A stretch of 64,000 bases of DNA from JAVBLW01 sp031553215 (GTDB lineage: Bacteria > Bacillota_I > Bacilli_A > Acholeplasmatales > Anaeroplasmataceae), in contig JAVBLW010000006.1 in the NCBI GenBank assembly GCA_031553215.1, forward strand, positions 186,001-250,000, given 5' to 3'. This document shows positions 1 through 7,803 of this stretch, one piece after another. Within the stretch, counting starts at the first letter, position 1, and each line of letters starts with the position of its first letter. The translations under genes were made by a program, and so were the position numbers. The notes under the pieces are model-generated. The model had not been told where the DNA came from. It did not search any database and worked only from the letters and a program-made list of their open reading frames with translations.

Positions 1-605
1 TTACCAAAGGAATAATTCATCCTAGGTGAATGGGCTTGTTTTGCTTTGCATTCAGTAATATCTTCATAAGGAATAAATAATCTTTTTTTACGCTTAATGA
101 AAATTCCATAGTCGTTATATGATATCATAACTAAAGGTTTAATAAGTACAAAGAAAGATAAAAGGAATGCTATCACCGCTAATACAAGAAATAAAATTCC
201 CACCCCATATAATATGGTATTATCAATATTAGAATGACTTGAAGGCATACTTTGACCATTATATTTTATTCCATCATCATTAGAGTATTTTGCTTGTGTT
301 AACATATAAACTCCGATAAATGAACACCCTATACATCCAAGTAATTCAAGTAGAGGATAAAAGAAAGATTTATAAGCTAATGCTTTCTTCTTATCATTCT
401 TACTTGCCTCAAGCGTTCCTAATAAAACATTCAAACTTATTCTATACTTTATCGATATATTCTTTAAAACCTCTACATCAGGAATACTGATAGCACGTTC
501 CCATTTGGATACGGCCTGTCTTGTCACAAATAATGACTCAGCAAACTGATCTTGAGTTAAATTATTATCAGTTCTAATCTTAATAATTTGTTCTGCTAAA
601 TTCAT
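1..605 (-). CDS. Xre-family regulator with membrane tail (3' end outside window)
   Basis: The gene starts at an ATG at 605 and has no stop before the window edge, so only the first 201 residues are visible. Residues 1-60 form an Xre/Cro helix-turn-helix (LTQDQFAESLFVTRQAVSKW). Two hydrophobic segments follow at roughly 83-100 and 131-155, and then a basic, probably cytoplasmic part that ends in the cut. Fusions of an N-terminal HTH to a membrane domain are common in Bacillota and usually act as local regulators that sense an envelope signal; that role is inferred here. The GAGGTGAG just upstream supports this start. Confidence 0.85.
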   Translation of the reverse strand, partial: MNLAEQIIKIRTDNNLTQDQFAESLFVTRQAVSKWERAISIPDVEVLKNISIKYRISLNVLLGTLEASKNDKKKALAYKSFFYPLLELLGCIGCSFIGVYMLTQAKYSNDDGIKYNGQSMPSSHSNIDNTILYGVGILFLVLAVIAFLLSFFVLIKPLVMISYNDYGIFIKRKKRLFIPYEDITECKAKQAHSPRMNYSFG

Positions 606-754
606 TGTCTCTCACCTCAATCAAAATATATATTAAATCAATTATTTTAGCAAGCAACTGTTGGTTTCTTTGCTATTTAAAGCGATTATTTAATTCTTTT
701 TCATAAAATATACCACAATAAAATCTATTGGATATTTATATATAATAAATTATA

Positions 755-786
755 AAGTGGTATGACTTTAAATTTTCATACCACTT
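755..786 (-). terminator. Hairpin downstream of the type II R-M operon
   Basis: Two perfect 11-base arms (755-765 and 776-786) enclose a 10-base loop. On the minus strand the hairpin follows the restriction gene and leads into an AT-rich stretch with an imperfect T tract. It probably ends the R-M transcript. Confidence 0.5.
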
Positions 787-836
787 GAAAAAATTTACTA
801 TCTATAAAACATACTTTATGTATTTACACCTAAATA

Positions 837-1802
837 TTATGCAGAAAAAACATCTGCTAAAAACTTCTTCATTCCCTCTGTGTTTAAAAAATAATTTTGA
901 GGATTATTTGTTAGAGCATCAATGACAGCTTTTCTTTGTAAAGAAATTTTTGGTGAATTATCACTAAATAAAAGGTTAGAATATTCACAATCCAAAAATG
1001 TAATATAATGAATATTTGGATTTATTTCACTATAGTTAATGAAGTTAGCAAATTCCATTACCGTGTGATTTTGCCCACCACCGCTCTCTTTCATACTCTT
1101 TAACTCACATATATAAAAATGTCCATTATGTGAAAATACTATATCAGGCAGCTTATCTTGAGCAATTTCTCTAGATTTCATCTTAATAAAGTACGTTTTT
1201 AAAAACTTCTCAAAAGTGACTCTATCTCCTTTATCAGGCAAAATATAGTGATTACCACTTGAAACAAAGTAATTCAGTGAACCAGATTGAACCATATTAA
1301 AACCCCTCATTAAAGCAAGAATCTTATTTATTCCTGTTTTCCCATTTCTCTTATGTGAATAGTTATCACACATAACCTGTAATATCATATTAGAATAGCC
1401 ATGACTCATGTACATTTCATGTCTTTCTTTACAATATCTGATTAACATTTCATATATAAACTCAAATTTTTTACTTCCACTTAATTTTTGATAAAGAGAA
1501 TATGTAAAGTTGTAAACCATAAAAAATTGTGAAAATGCTGAATAATTAATACCTGGTGTATTATCTAATATATGGCATATTTTATTAATAATTTTCTCTA
1601 TATCATCATCTGTTGAATCTTTACCAAGTTCATGCAATTCTTTAAATTTTGAAATTAATTCAATCATCCTATCATTATTAGCTGTTAACATGCTAAAATC
1701 ATCCACTTTATCAGGAATAACCACAAAATCCTTTGCATAATACGGATCAATTAATCCCTCTGGGTGTTCTTTAGAATATTCAAAGTACTCTAAGTTGTTC
1801 AT
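837..1802 (-). CDS. Type II restriction endonuclease (PD-(D/E)XK fold, specificity unknown)
   Basis: This 321-residue protein is called from context and a catalytic signature. Near residues 220-236 it has PD followed by ELK on the next strand (KLPDIVF...FYICELKS), the usual PD-(D/E)XK nuclease core, then a Gly-rich SGGGQ turn. It overlaps the stop of the adjacent adenine methyltransferase by an ATGA (1799-1802), so the two are translationally coupled with the methylase first. I cannot name the recognition site or a close homologue. The rest of the protein, which should include the DNA-recognition part, has no motif I recognise. The product should cut unmethylated foreign DNA in the cytoplasm. 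Confidence 0.72.
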   Translation of the reverse strand: MNNLEYFEYSKEHPEGLIDPYYAKDFVVIPDKVDDFSMLTANNDRMIELISKFKELHELGKDSTDDDIEKIINKICHILDNTPGINYSAFSQFFMVYNFTYSLYQKLSGSKKFEFIYEMLIRYCKERHEMYMSHGYSNMILQVMCDNYSHKRNGKTGINKILALMRGFNMVQSGSLNYFVSSGNHYILPDKGDRVTFEKFLKTYFIKMKSREIAQDKLPDIVFSHNGHFYICELKSMKESGGGQNHTVMEFANFINYSEINPNIHYITFLDCEYSNLLFSDNSPKISLQRKAVIDALTNNPQNYFLNTEGMKKFLADVFSA

Positions 1803-2809
1803 TTTTTATCATCCCCTTTTATAATAACTTTATAATGAGCCCTTTCCATTATTGCTCGACATGTTATAAAGTCGAGTCTTCTACGTCTTCTACCATTTTT
1901 CATATTACCTTTAAAAGGACTAAAAATGATATCATCCGTTTCTTTTCTTATTTCATTTAAAATTTTATTGCATTCATTAATAAATTCTAATCTTTTTTCT
2001 TTATCAATTTCGATATTTATTAAGGTTAATAGTCTTGATGAGCCTTTTATTTTATTTTTCCAATCATAATCAATATTCTCTTTAAAATCAAAACGAAGCA
2101 TATCGTCTATGTTTGTTGTATCCACACATCTAACACCAAGCCATCCGTTTAAATCATTAAAACTCATATCTAAGTTCTTATTAGGAATTAATCGTAAATC
2201 TTCTAAATTGCCTAGGAAATTTACAAATGTATCATTTTTATAAACTTTAACCTCATGCAAATCTTTTTCAATACCATCAAAACATGCAACTAAGACTGGA
2301 GTATCAGTATCATCAAATGGATTATCTTCCAATATAGTTATTGAATTAAGTAAATTCTTTCTCTTATAATTAGAATTAATGAATGTTTCTGGGATTATAG
2401 CCACAATATTTTTTTGGGCATCATTCATTTTATCTAGTGCAATTAAATACACATCGTCATAATTAGATGTTTCAAAGTATTGTTCCACACTAGTTCCAAT
2501 TTTTTTCCTTGAAGCCGAATAATTTGAAAGATATGGTGGATTTGTAATTATAATAGCATCTGCTATATGCGGAATACCTAAAAGAGAATCATTGATTTTC
2601 CATTCTAGACTATTATCTATATCTAAACCTTTATAATTTTCAAATCCTAATATATTTACTGCTACATCAAGCAAATGCCCTCCACCGGCATATGGATCAT
2701 ATGCAATTTTAGAATTCGTACTATTAATAAAATCAATAATATGCTCTCTTAACCATATTTTATCTTTTGTGAAAAACTGGCCTAAAATAACTTTCTTTTT
2801 TCCATTCAT
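1799..2809 (-). CDS. Type II adenine-N6 DNA methyltransferase
   Basis: The 336-residue protein has the gamma-class arrangement. GQFFTK near residue 10 corresponds to motif X, YDPYAGGGHLLD near 37-48 is the SAM-binding motif I, and TNPPYLS near 89-95 is the catalytic motif IV (NPPY, typical of adenine-N6 enzymes). The C-terminal half, ending in an Arg-rich patch (NGRRRRRLDF), is presumably the target-recognition region. It overlaps the downstream restriction gene by four bases and starts 26 bases after the glycosylase gene. It should protect the host from the adjacent nuclease. Confidence 0.88.
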   Translation of the reverse strand: MNGKKKVILGQFFTKDKIWLREHIIDFINSTNSKIAYDPYAGGGHLLDVAVNILGFENYKGLDIDNSLEWKINDSLLGIPHIADAIIITNPPYLSNYSASRKKIGTSVEQYFETSNYDDVYLIALDKMNDAQKNIVAIIPETFINSNYKRKNLLNSITILEDNPFDDTDTPVLVACFDGIEKDLHEVKVYKNDTFVNFLGNLEDLRLIPNKNLDMSFNDLNGWLGVRCVDTTNIDDMLRFDFKENIDYDWKNKIKGSSRLLTLINIEIDKEKRLEFINECNKILNEIRKETDDIIFSPFKGNMKNGRRRRRLDFITCRAIMERAHYKVIIKGDDKK

Positions 2810-2835
2810 GATTATTTCATCCTTTAATAATAATT

Positions 2836-3441
2836 CTATTCATTAAAATCATTGTATCTATAAAAATATAGTGCAGCATATGAAGCATATGGAGTATATT
2901 TCTTTTTTAATCCAATAAATCTTTTTTCAGATAAACTCTTAAAACCTTTTGCTTTAATTATTCCATTTTTTAGAGCAACATCACTAAAAGAAAAAATATT
3001 TTCTCTTCCATATGAAAAAAGTGCAATCATTTCAGCAGTCCATTTACCAACGCCTTTAATCTTAATTAATTCAGCAATTAACATATCATCACTTAATGTC
3101 TCTAATCCATCAAACGATAATTTCCCATCCAATATATCTTTAGCCATTTCAATTATGTACAATCCCTTACGAGATGATATTCCACATTTTCGGTAATCAT
3201 CTACTGTATACTTAACAATATTTTCTGGTGTAATATTTCCAACCATCAAATGGATATTGTCTAACATTTTCTTCTTCACATTAATTGATAGCATTTGCCC
3301 AACAATTTGACTAACAATTGCATCAAATATATCATCATCTAATTCTAAACTCAAATATCCAAATTTTTCAAATAGAAATTCAAAAACACTATCCTTTGAT
3401 ATTAAATAATTAATAATCGTATCATTTACCTCAAATTTCAT
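2836..3441 (-). CDS. HhH-GPD DNA glycosylase (AlkA/3-methyladenine type)
   Basis: This 201-residue protein has the helix-hairpin-helix signature LIKIKGVGKWTAEMIALFS (about 126-144) followed by the catalytic-aspartate loop FSFSDVALKNGI (D near 154), as in AlkA-type DNA-3-methyladenine glycosylases. It lacks the C-terminal iron-sulfur cysteines of Nth/MutY, and its length fits a compact, single-domain AlkA. It excises damaged bases. It is the first gene of the operon, 26 bases before the methyltransferase, so it is probably co-transcribed with the R-M pair. RBS GGAGAA sits just upstream. A DNA-repair enzyme in this position is unusual. Confidence 0.85.
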   Translation of the reverse strand: MKFEVNDTIINYLISKDSVFEFLFEKFGYLSLELDDDIFDAIVSQIVGQMLSINVKKKMLDNIHLMVGNITPENIVKYTVDDYRKCGISSRKGLYIIEMAKDILDGKLSFDGLETLSDDMLIAELIKIKGVGKWTAEMIALFSYGRENIFSFSDVALKNGIIKAKGFKSLSEKRFIGLKKKYTPYASYAALYFYRYNDFNE

Positions 3442-3467
3442 ACTTTTTCTCCAAAATTATATATAAA

Positions 3468-3494
3468 ATTATATCATAAATATAAAAATATTAA
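3468..3494 (-). promoter_or_regulatory. Candidate promoter of the glycosylase/R-M operon
   Basis: On the minus strand there is TATAAT (3468-3473) preceded by TGA, an extended -10. A weak -35-like TTTAAT lies 16 bases further upstream. It sits about 30 bases before the glycosylase start. Confidence 0.45.
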
Positions 3495-3549
3495 AAGATA
3501 ACTGCTTCAATTAGTAATATAATATACTTCTTCTTTTAAATTTACTTAA

Positions 3550-3708
3550 TCTTCCAAAATTGCCGATTTAAAAGCAAAAATTGAAGCATGCAACGAAACA
3601 ATTAATGAAACTAAAAATGCAGAAGATAGAAAAAGAGCTGAAAAAAACAAAGCAGATTGGAAAATAGAATTAGAAAATCTACTAACCTTTTATAACGACT
3701 TACCATAA
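3550..3708 (+). pseudogene. Charged, coiled-coil-like gene remnant
   Basis: This 53-codon open stretch has no start codon and follows an in-frame TAA. It reads as a very charged alpha-helical tail (IEACNETINETKNAEDR and onwards) ending LLTFYNDLP-stop. The amino-acid composition is far from random AT-rich noise, so I read it as the surviving 3' end of a deleted gene. I cannot name the family. The only other content of the roughly 430-base gap around it is the two promoters listed separately. Confidence 0.35.
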
Positions 3709-3783
3709 TTTCATTAATATTTATAATTCTTTATTCCTCACATTTTTATATATTATATTGGCTTTACCCTATTTCCTGTTTTA

Positions 3784-3812
3784 TTGCACAGCTATCCTAA
3801 ATATGATATAAT
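3784..3812 (+). promoter_or_regulatory. Plus-strand promoter for the 70-residue ORF
   Basis: TTGCAC (3784-3789), a 17-base spacer, and TATAAT (3807-3812) with an extended TGn upstream make a near-consensus housekeeping promoter. A short GTAAG/CTTAC hairpin follows in the leader. Confidence 0.7.
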
Positions 3813-3872
3813 ATAGATATGTAAGATTTACTTCCTTACAAAATATAACTGGCAAGGACCGAGGAAAGGAGT

Positions 3873-4085
3873 ATGGTAAAAGAAACAACAAAAACAAAAT
3901 CAACTAAAATACTTGAAACAGCTGATTTTAAATTAACAATAACTGAAAAAATTAAATATTCTAAAATTTATAATTCACAAGATAAGAGCAAATTAAATTT
4001 CATTAATTTTTTATGGAAGAAAATTTCACCTTATGCAGGATTAATAAATTTAATATTTAATATTTTAAAACGATTAAATCTTTAA
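3873..4085 (+). CDS. Small protein of unknown function, self-contained transcription unit
   Basis: This is the only convincing plus-strand gene in the window. The 70-residue product is Lys/Thr-rich at the N terminus (MVKETTKTKSTKILETADF) and ends in a short hydrophobic/amphipathic helix (AGLINLIFNILKRLNL). It has a strong RBS (GAAAGGAG, five bases before ATG), a near-consensus promoter about 60 bases upstream and an intrinsic terminator two bases after the stop. I recognise no family. The amphipathic C terminus would fit a membrane-active peptide, a small regulator or a toxin component, but this is only inference from composition. Confidence 0.7.
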   Translation: MVKETTKTKSTKILETADFKLTITEKIKYSKIYNSQDKSKLNFINFLWKKISPYAGLINLIFNILKRLNL

Positions 4086-4086
4086 T

Positions 4087-4112
4087 GAGGTGTGGTAATA
4101 CACCTCTTTTTT
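4087..4112 (+). terminator. Intrinsic terminator of the small plus-strand gene
   Basis: The arms GAGGTGT and ACACCTC enclose a six-base loop and are followed directly by a T tract. It lies immediately after the stop codon of the 70-residue ORF. Confidence 0.85.
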
Positions 4113-4147
4113 ATTTTCCATTATAAATATATAATGATTTTTCTAAT

Positions 4148-4180
4148 TAAAAATAAGAACTAGTTAAAAGCTAGTTCTTA
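4148..4180 (-). terminator. Intrinsic terminator of the secreted papain-like gene
   Basis: The arms TAAGAACTAG (4154-4163) and CTAGTTCTTA (4171-4180) are perfectly complementary. On the minus strand they are followed by a T-rich run, about 60 bases after the gene ends. Confidence 0.75.
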
Positions 4181-4238
4181 TCATTATGGTATTATATTTT
4201 ACCGTTAACCATACATAACAAAAATATTTTTTCTTCTT

Positions 4239-5462
4239 CTATTTATGAAGATTAACTAATCCACCAACACTGATTGCAGCATGAGACATTTCAACAGCAT
4301 TATAATTAATAAAATCATCTGGATTAGTAATATAATCTAAATTATTAGGAATCCAACCATAATGAACAGTATACACATAATTTGAATATGTTTTTATTCC
4401 CAAAAAGCTTTTCACATCCCTTTTTACCTTATAAACTGTAACAACATGATTTATATTACCACCACTTGTATTGTCTGGATCAGTCAAGTTACCATATAAT
4501 GCTACAGGCTTATCCTCTTTAACTCTATCGTAGAATGTATGTGCTGAAGGAATATGCCACATGTTAACTTTCGCATTGTGAGTGGCACCTTTTGCATTCA
4601 TATAATTATTTAAAGAGTCTTCTAAATCTGGTGCCAAAGATGTTCCATTTTTACTACCTTGAATTTCTGTAACCAAAGATTTTTGGATAGTTTCATTCCC
4701 ATATAAATATGTCCACCCCCATGCTCTCGCAGCATAATATATTAATAATGCACCCGCGACATATCCACAATTACCATCTGTATTAAAACCACTTGTATCA
4801 GCATTCGCAATAATATCTGGTTGCTTAATAGATGCGGTCTCAGAAGATGGACTTGCCATAACCGTCATACCAAGAGCATTATTTGATGAATAAGAAGCTT
4901 CGGTTGCTAAAGTATTTTCAATATTTGACTCTAATTTCTCAGAAATACTCTCTAATTGTTCAGTATTTTTATCATTTAGCTCGATACTATAATCACTTAC
5001 ACAATGTTTAATACTTGGATCATCATTCTTTGAATCTACATCTTCTTCGTATGTAAAATAATTAGAAGCTCCTAAATATATTAAATCATCAAACTTATTC
5101 AAATAAGGTGATTTAACTTCAATACAGCTTTCTAAAATCAATGAATAATTATCATTATAAATTACATAACCTGTGTGACTAAATTCTACTAAATTATATG
5201 TTTTCCCATTCATATCATTTAGTTCTTTAATTCTTTCTACTTCTCTTGAACCATAAGTTTCAGGATATCTATTATTCATATCAAAGATTACCTTTTTATT
5301 TATAGGAGAATCTAAGTTAGATACCTTACTACTTAACGATAAAAGATTCGTAGTTTGTTTTAAACCATTTTCTTTTGAATTAGATATTGTATCATTAGCA
5401 GAGCTAAAGACACATGTACCAAATAATACTAATGTTAGTACTCTTAAAAAAGTTTTTCTCAT
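4239..5462 (-). CDS. Secreted papain-like (C39-like) cysteine protease homologue
   Basis: This 407-residue protein has an N-terminal signal peptide (basic MRKTFLR, hydrophobic core to about residue 20, probable cleavage near 22). Residues 60-150 are of unknown type, and a Ser-rich linker runs to about 210. The C-terminal 180 residues look like a papain-fold domain. The candidate nucleophile is Cys232 in NCGYVAGALL, the candidate general base is His339 in NHVVTVYKV, and a conserved-looking VHYGW follows. It is probably exported and acts on, or matures, an extracellular peptide. It stands alone, with its own terminator and no neighbouring transporter, so its substrate is unknown. It could also be an inactive papain-fold domain. 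Confidence 0.62.
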   Translation of the reverse strand: MRKTFLRVLTLVLFGTCVFSSANDTISNSKENGLKQTTNLLSLSSKVSNLDSPINKKVIFDMNNRYPETYGSREVERIKELNDMNGKTYNLVEFSHTGYVIYNDNYSLILESCIEVKSPYLNKFDDLIYLGASNYFTYEEDVDSKNDDPSIKHCVSDYSIELNDKNTEQLESISEKLESNIENTLATEASYSSNNALGMTVMASPSSETASIKQPDIIANADTSGFNTDGNCGYVAGALLIYYAARAWGWTYLYGNETIQKSLVTEIQGSKNGTSLAPDLEDSLNNYMNAKGATHNAKVNMWHIPSAHTFYDRVKEDKPVALYGNLTDPDNTSGGNINHVVTVYKVKRDVKSFLGIKTYSNYVYTVHYGWIPNNLDYITNPDDFINYNAVEMSHAAISVGGLVNLHK

Positions 5463-5674
5463 AATTTTTCCCCCTTACCTTTTTTAAAATACCACAACCC
5501 CTAATAAATATATTTGCGCATAATATATTTAAAATTACAGTTGTATTTTCACAAAAGCTTAATTACGTAACTATTTACTTTTTCAATTGAAATACCCTTT
5601 TGTAATTTAATACTATCATAATTTTTTATATATTAATACAATTTGTCGAACGATTTACAAAAAAATAATAATTT

Positions 5675-5785
5675 TTACAATTTATCATTATTACATATTT
5701 GACATACATTTTTATATGAGGAATGTGTTAATGCCTCATTAATATATTTATTTTCTAAATTCAAATAATTAAGGATTTTATTCAT
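5675..5785 (-). pseudogene. Truncated RNase III N-terminal fragment
   Basis: This is a 36-codon ORF starting with ATG at 5785, three bases after the stop of the preceding membrane gene. Residues 11-28 (ENKYINEALTHSSYKNVC) match the start of the RNase III domain, whose hallmark is an EALTHSSY segment. Four codons short of the catalytic NERLEFLGD motif it ends as NNDKL-stop. No catalytic residue or dsRNA-binding domain follows in any nearby frame. The family is recognised from that motif only. The remaining 5463-5674 gap is AT-rich and should hold the promoter of the papain-like gene. Confidence 0.5.
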
Positions 5786-5788
5786 CTA

Positions 5789-6409
5789 TCACAACTCCAT
5801 CGGTTTAATATAAATTACTCTATTTTTATCTATTATAATTTTCTTATAATCTCTATAATATTTTATAAATTCTTTATCTAGATCATCTATACTTTTATTA
5901 GATCCATTATCAATTTTAACAAGCCTTTTATTATATAAATTATCTAAGCTATATCTAATTGTTCCAGCATATTTGATTATTTCCTTAATTACTTTATCTT
6001 CAATAGGTATATCAGAACTATCTATTCTATATTTTATTTCTCTTCTATATGTTATATCAATATAAACTATTCTAAAAAATTCACCGAAGAATGAACACAG
6101 CATAATAGTAATCATTATTATTGAACCATAATGTGCAACCTTATCGTTAAAGAACCCATAAATAAATATTATTAAACCACCCAGTAAAAATACATATGAT
6201 AAAAAAAAGTATAATACTTCCCAAAGAGAATATCTATGAAAGTGTAGAGGCTTATAATAAATCAATCTACATAATCCTTTCTTTTCGATTAATAGATGTG
6301 ATTTATAATGCATAGAATAATGCCTGTTTCCTATATTCCAACAAGCTACTTGTAACCATGCAAATACACATATTAAACTAACTAAAATCATTATCAATTC
6401 ATTTGACAT
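5789..6409 (-). CDS. Membrane protein of unknown function
   Basis: The 206-residue product has three hydrophobic segments: one at the extreme N terminus (about 4-24), a long one at about 65-90 and one at about 95-115. A charged cytoplasmic tail rich in Lys, Tyr and Ile follows. I recognise no motif or family. The start at 6409 is preceded by GAGAGGG. It is isolated between the RNase III fragment and the Abi module, and it could be an accessory defence or immunity-type membrane protein, but nothing in the sequence shows this. Confidence 0.6.
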   Translation of the reverse strand: MSNELIMILVSLICVFAWLQVACWNIGNRHYSMHYKSHLLIEKKGLCRLIYYKPLHFHRYSLWEVLYFFLSYVFLLGGLIIFIYGFFNDKVAHYGSIIMITIMLCSFFGEFFRIVYIDITYRREIKYRIDSSDIPIEDKVIKEIIKYAGTIRYSLDNLYNKRLVKIDNGSNKSIDDLDKEFIKYYRDYKKIIIDKNRVIYIKPMEL

Positions 6410-6610
6410 TACAAGCCCTCTCCATTCGAATTATATACTATTATATCATGTTTATATAAAAAAACGGATTTCCCTTTTGTAAATTGTATATGAGACCAAA
6501 AAATTTACACTACAAATAATTAAACAAGACAATATACACATTATATTAAATTATCAAATATCTCTGTTTTTTAATAAATATGTTGTTATTATATTCTTCC
6601 ATATAAAAAT

Positions 6611-6685
6611 AAAAAACTAGCATCACGCTAGTTTTCCCCACTAATGGAATATTTGGATTCAGGCATTACCCAGGCCTTCCCATGG
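6611..6685 (-). ncRNA. Abi-associated RNA element, downstream copy
   Basis: Bases 6637-6685 repeat the 49-base core of the upstream element (7746-7794) with only three differences. Both copies keep GGC and GCC arms nine bases apart and a CCA-TTAG-TGG mini-hairpin. The core is followed on the minus strand by an intrinsic terminator: arms AAAACTAGC/GCTAGTTTT around a five-base loop, then a T run. Its stem sequence is unrelated to that of the upstream copy, so terminator function, not sequence, is kept. No good promoter is visible before it, so it may be transcribed as the 3' end of the Abi mRNA. The rest of the 6410-6730 gap is plain AT-rich DNA. Confidence 0.6.
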
Positions 6686-6730
6686 CAAGCTTAAATTCAG
6701 CTCAATAATATTATGCTTGTAATATGATAA

Positions 6731-7690
6731 TTAATACTTAAGTTTTATTATTTTATTTATTTTTTCTTCCCAATCTTTTGGCAATATGTCTAAATCTGAA
6801 ACACTATAAGCATCCTTTTCAAATTTTTTAATTATTTTTTGTAATTGTGCTTTTAATTGTCTTACTTCTTCCTTTGGCAAAAATTTGATTATTGCATATA
6901 TTCTTGAAAACAAATCCGAATCTGATTCTAATGTAACATCAGTATCTATTGAATGCTTTAAAACTACGGAAGATGTTGTACCAATTATTCTATTATGATG
7001 TGCACATTTGTTTCTCAAATTCCTAATTGCGTTAAGCCAAGTATCTACTTCTTTAGTAGTAGACTTACTAATATTATCGTAATTATATCTACTATTTAAA
7101 ATTGACTTTCTCATATCACCAGTCAGATATTCATATATTAAAACAATTGTTCCAAAATCTAAATATTCAAACAATGCCCAACTTGCTATTTTTTCTCCAT
7201 AAAATTGACCTTTTGATCTATAATCCTTTAGTTCTGGATACTTAATAGCATTTCTACGCAAATCTTCTTCTTTTTTTTGCAGATCGGTAAAAAAACTCCC
7301 GAATTGTTTTACATTTAAATTTCTTGTCTTTTTATCTCTTTCCGATTTAGAAGGAGTATAATTATTCGCATCTAAATAGAAAACACAATCATTTGTATTT
7401 GCTACTAAAATTTCACTTAAAGTAGATCTAAAAGTAATTTCAATATATCTTATGTATTTAAACAATACTATACGCAAATCTTCATCTAATCGATATAAAC
7501 TTAATAAAAAATCTGATGAAGGCTTGCTTTTTAATAAAGATGCATATTTCAAAGAAAATTTCGCATATCTACTAGTCCTATAATACCCATTATCAATTAG
7601 AAACTTTTTAACTAATTTCTCTTTATCGAATATTATATATTTTTTCAATTCTGACAATTGATTGTTAAAATCAATAACAATATTACTCAC
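6731..7690 (-). CDS. AbiF/AbiD-type abortive infection protein (Abi_2 family, HEPN)
   Basis: The 319-residue protein carries Abi_2 landmarks in order: NGYYRTSRYA (34-43), LYRLDEDLRIVLFKYIRYIE (65-84), WALFEYLDFGTIVLIYEYL (171-189), and the C-terminal HEPN ribonuclease motif RNKCAH (226-231), an intact R-x4-H, in the context IRNLRNKCAHHNR. The family includes lactococcal abortive-infection proteins that stop growth of phage-infected cells; HEPN proteins usually cleave RNA. The start is GTG at 7690 with AGGGGA five bases before it. It lies about 27 bases after the terminator of a short RNA gene and is followed by a second copy of that RNA. This is the arrangement of an RNA-antitoxin module. The toxic role is inferred. 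Confidence 0.85.
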   Translation of the reverse strand: MSNIVIDFNNQLSELKKYIIFDKEKLVKKFLIDNGYYRTSRYAKFSLKYASLLKSKPSSDFLLSLYRLDEDLRIVLFKYIRYIEITFRSTLSEILVANTNDCVFYLDANNYTPSKSERDKKTRNLNVKQFGSFFTDLQKKEEDLRRNAIKYPELKDYRSKGQFYGEKIASWALFEYLDFGTIVLIYEYLTGDMRKSILNSRYNYDNISKSTTKEVDTWLNAIRNLRNKCAHHNRIIGTTSSVVLKHSIDTDVTLESDSDLFSRIYAIIKFLPKEEVRQLKAQLQKIIKKFEKDAYSVSDLDILPKDWEEKINKIIKLKY

Positions 7691-7716
7691 ACTATCCCCT
7701 ACTTACTTAATATATT

Positions 7717-7797
7717 AAAAAAAGAGCGGCATTGCCACTCTTAATCCCACTAATGGAATATTTGGATTCGGGCATTACCCAAGCCTTCCTATGGTTC
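7717..7797 (-). ncRNA. Abi-associated small RNA, upstream copy (candidate RNA antitoxin/guide)
   Basis: This is a short transcription unit on the Abi strand. A consensus promoter predicts a start near 7797, followed by a 49-base core (7746-7794, shared with the copy downstream of the Abi gene), then a terminator with nine-base arms (7722-7730 and 7734-7742, including one G-T pair) around a three-base loop and a T run to 7717. The predicted RNA is about 80 bases. Core landmarks are AAGGCTTGGGTAATGCC, GAATCCAAATATTCC and CCATTAGTGG. It contains no plausible ORF. Small RNAs have been reported beside AbiF-like genes; assignment to that class is by position and structure. Confidence 0.75.
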
Positions 7798-7803
7798 CTT
7801 TAT

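Noticed and set aside
6637..7794. Two 49-base repeats considered as a minimal CRISPR array
   Set aside because: Only two copies 1.1 kb apart with a gene between them, no spacer-sized interval and no cas genes. Promoter plus terminator around the upstream copy fit a single small RNA gene.
6611..7797. Type III (ToxIN/AbiQ-like) toxin-antitoxin
   Set aside because: Type III antitoxins are tandem repeats ahead of a ToxN-fold nuclease. Here each RNA is a single unit and the protein is an Abi_2/HEPN type.
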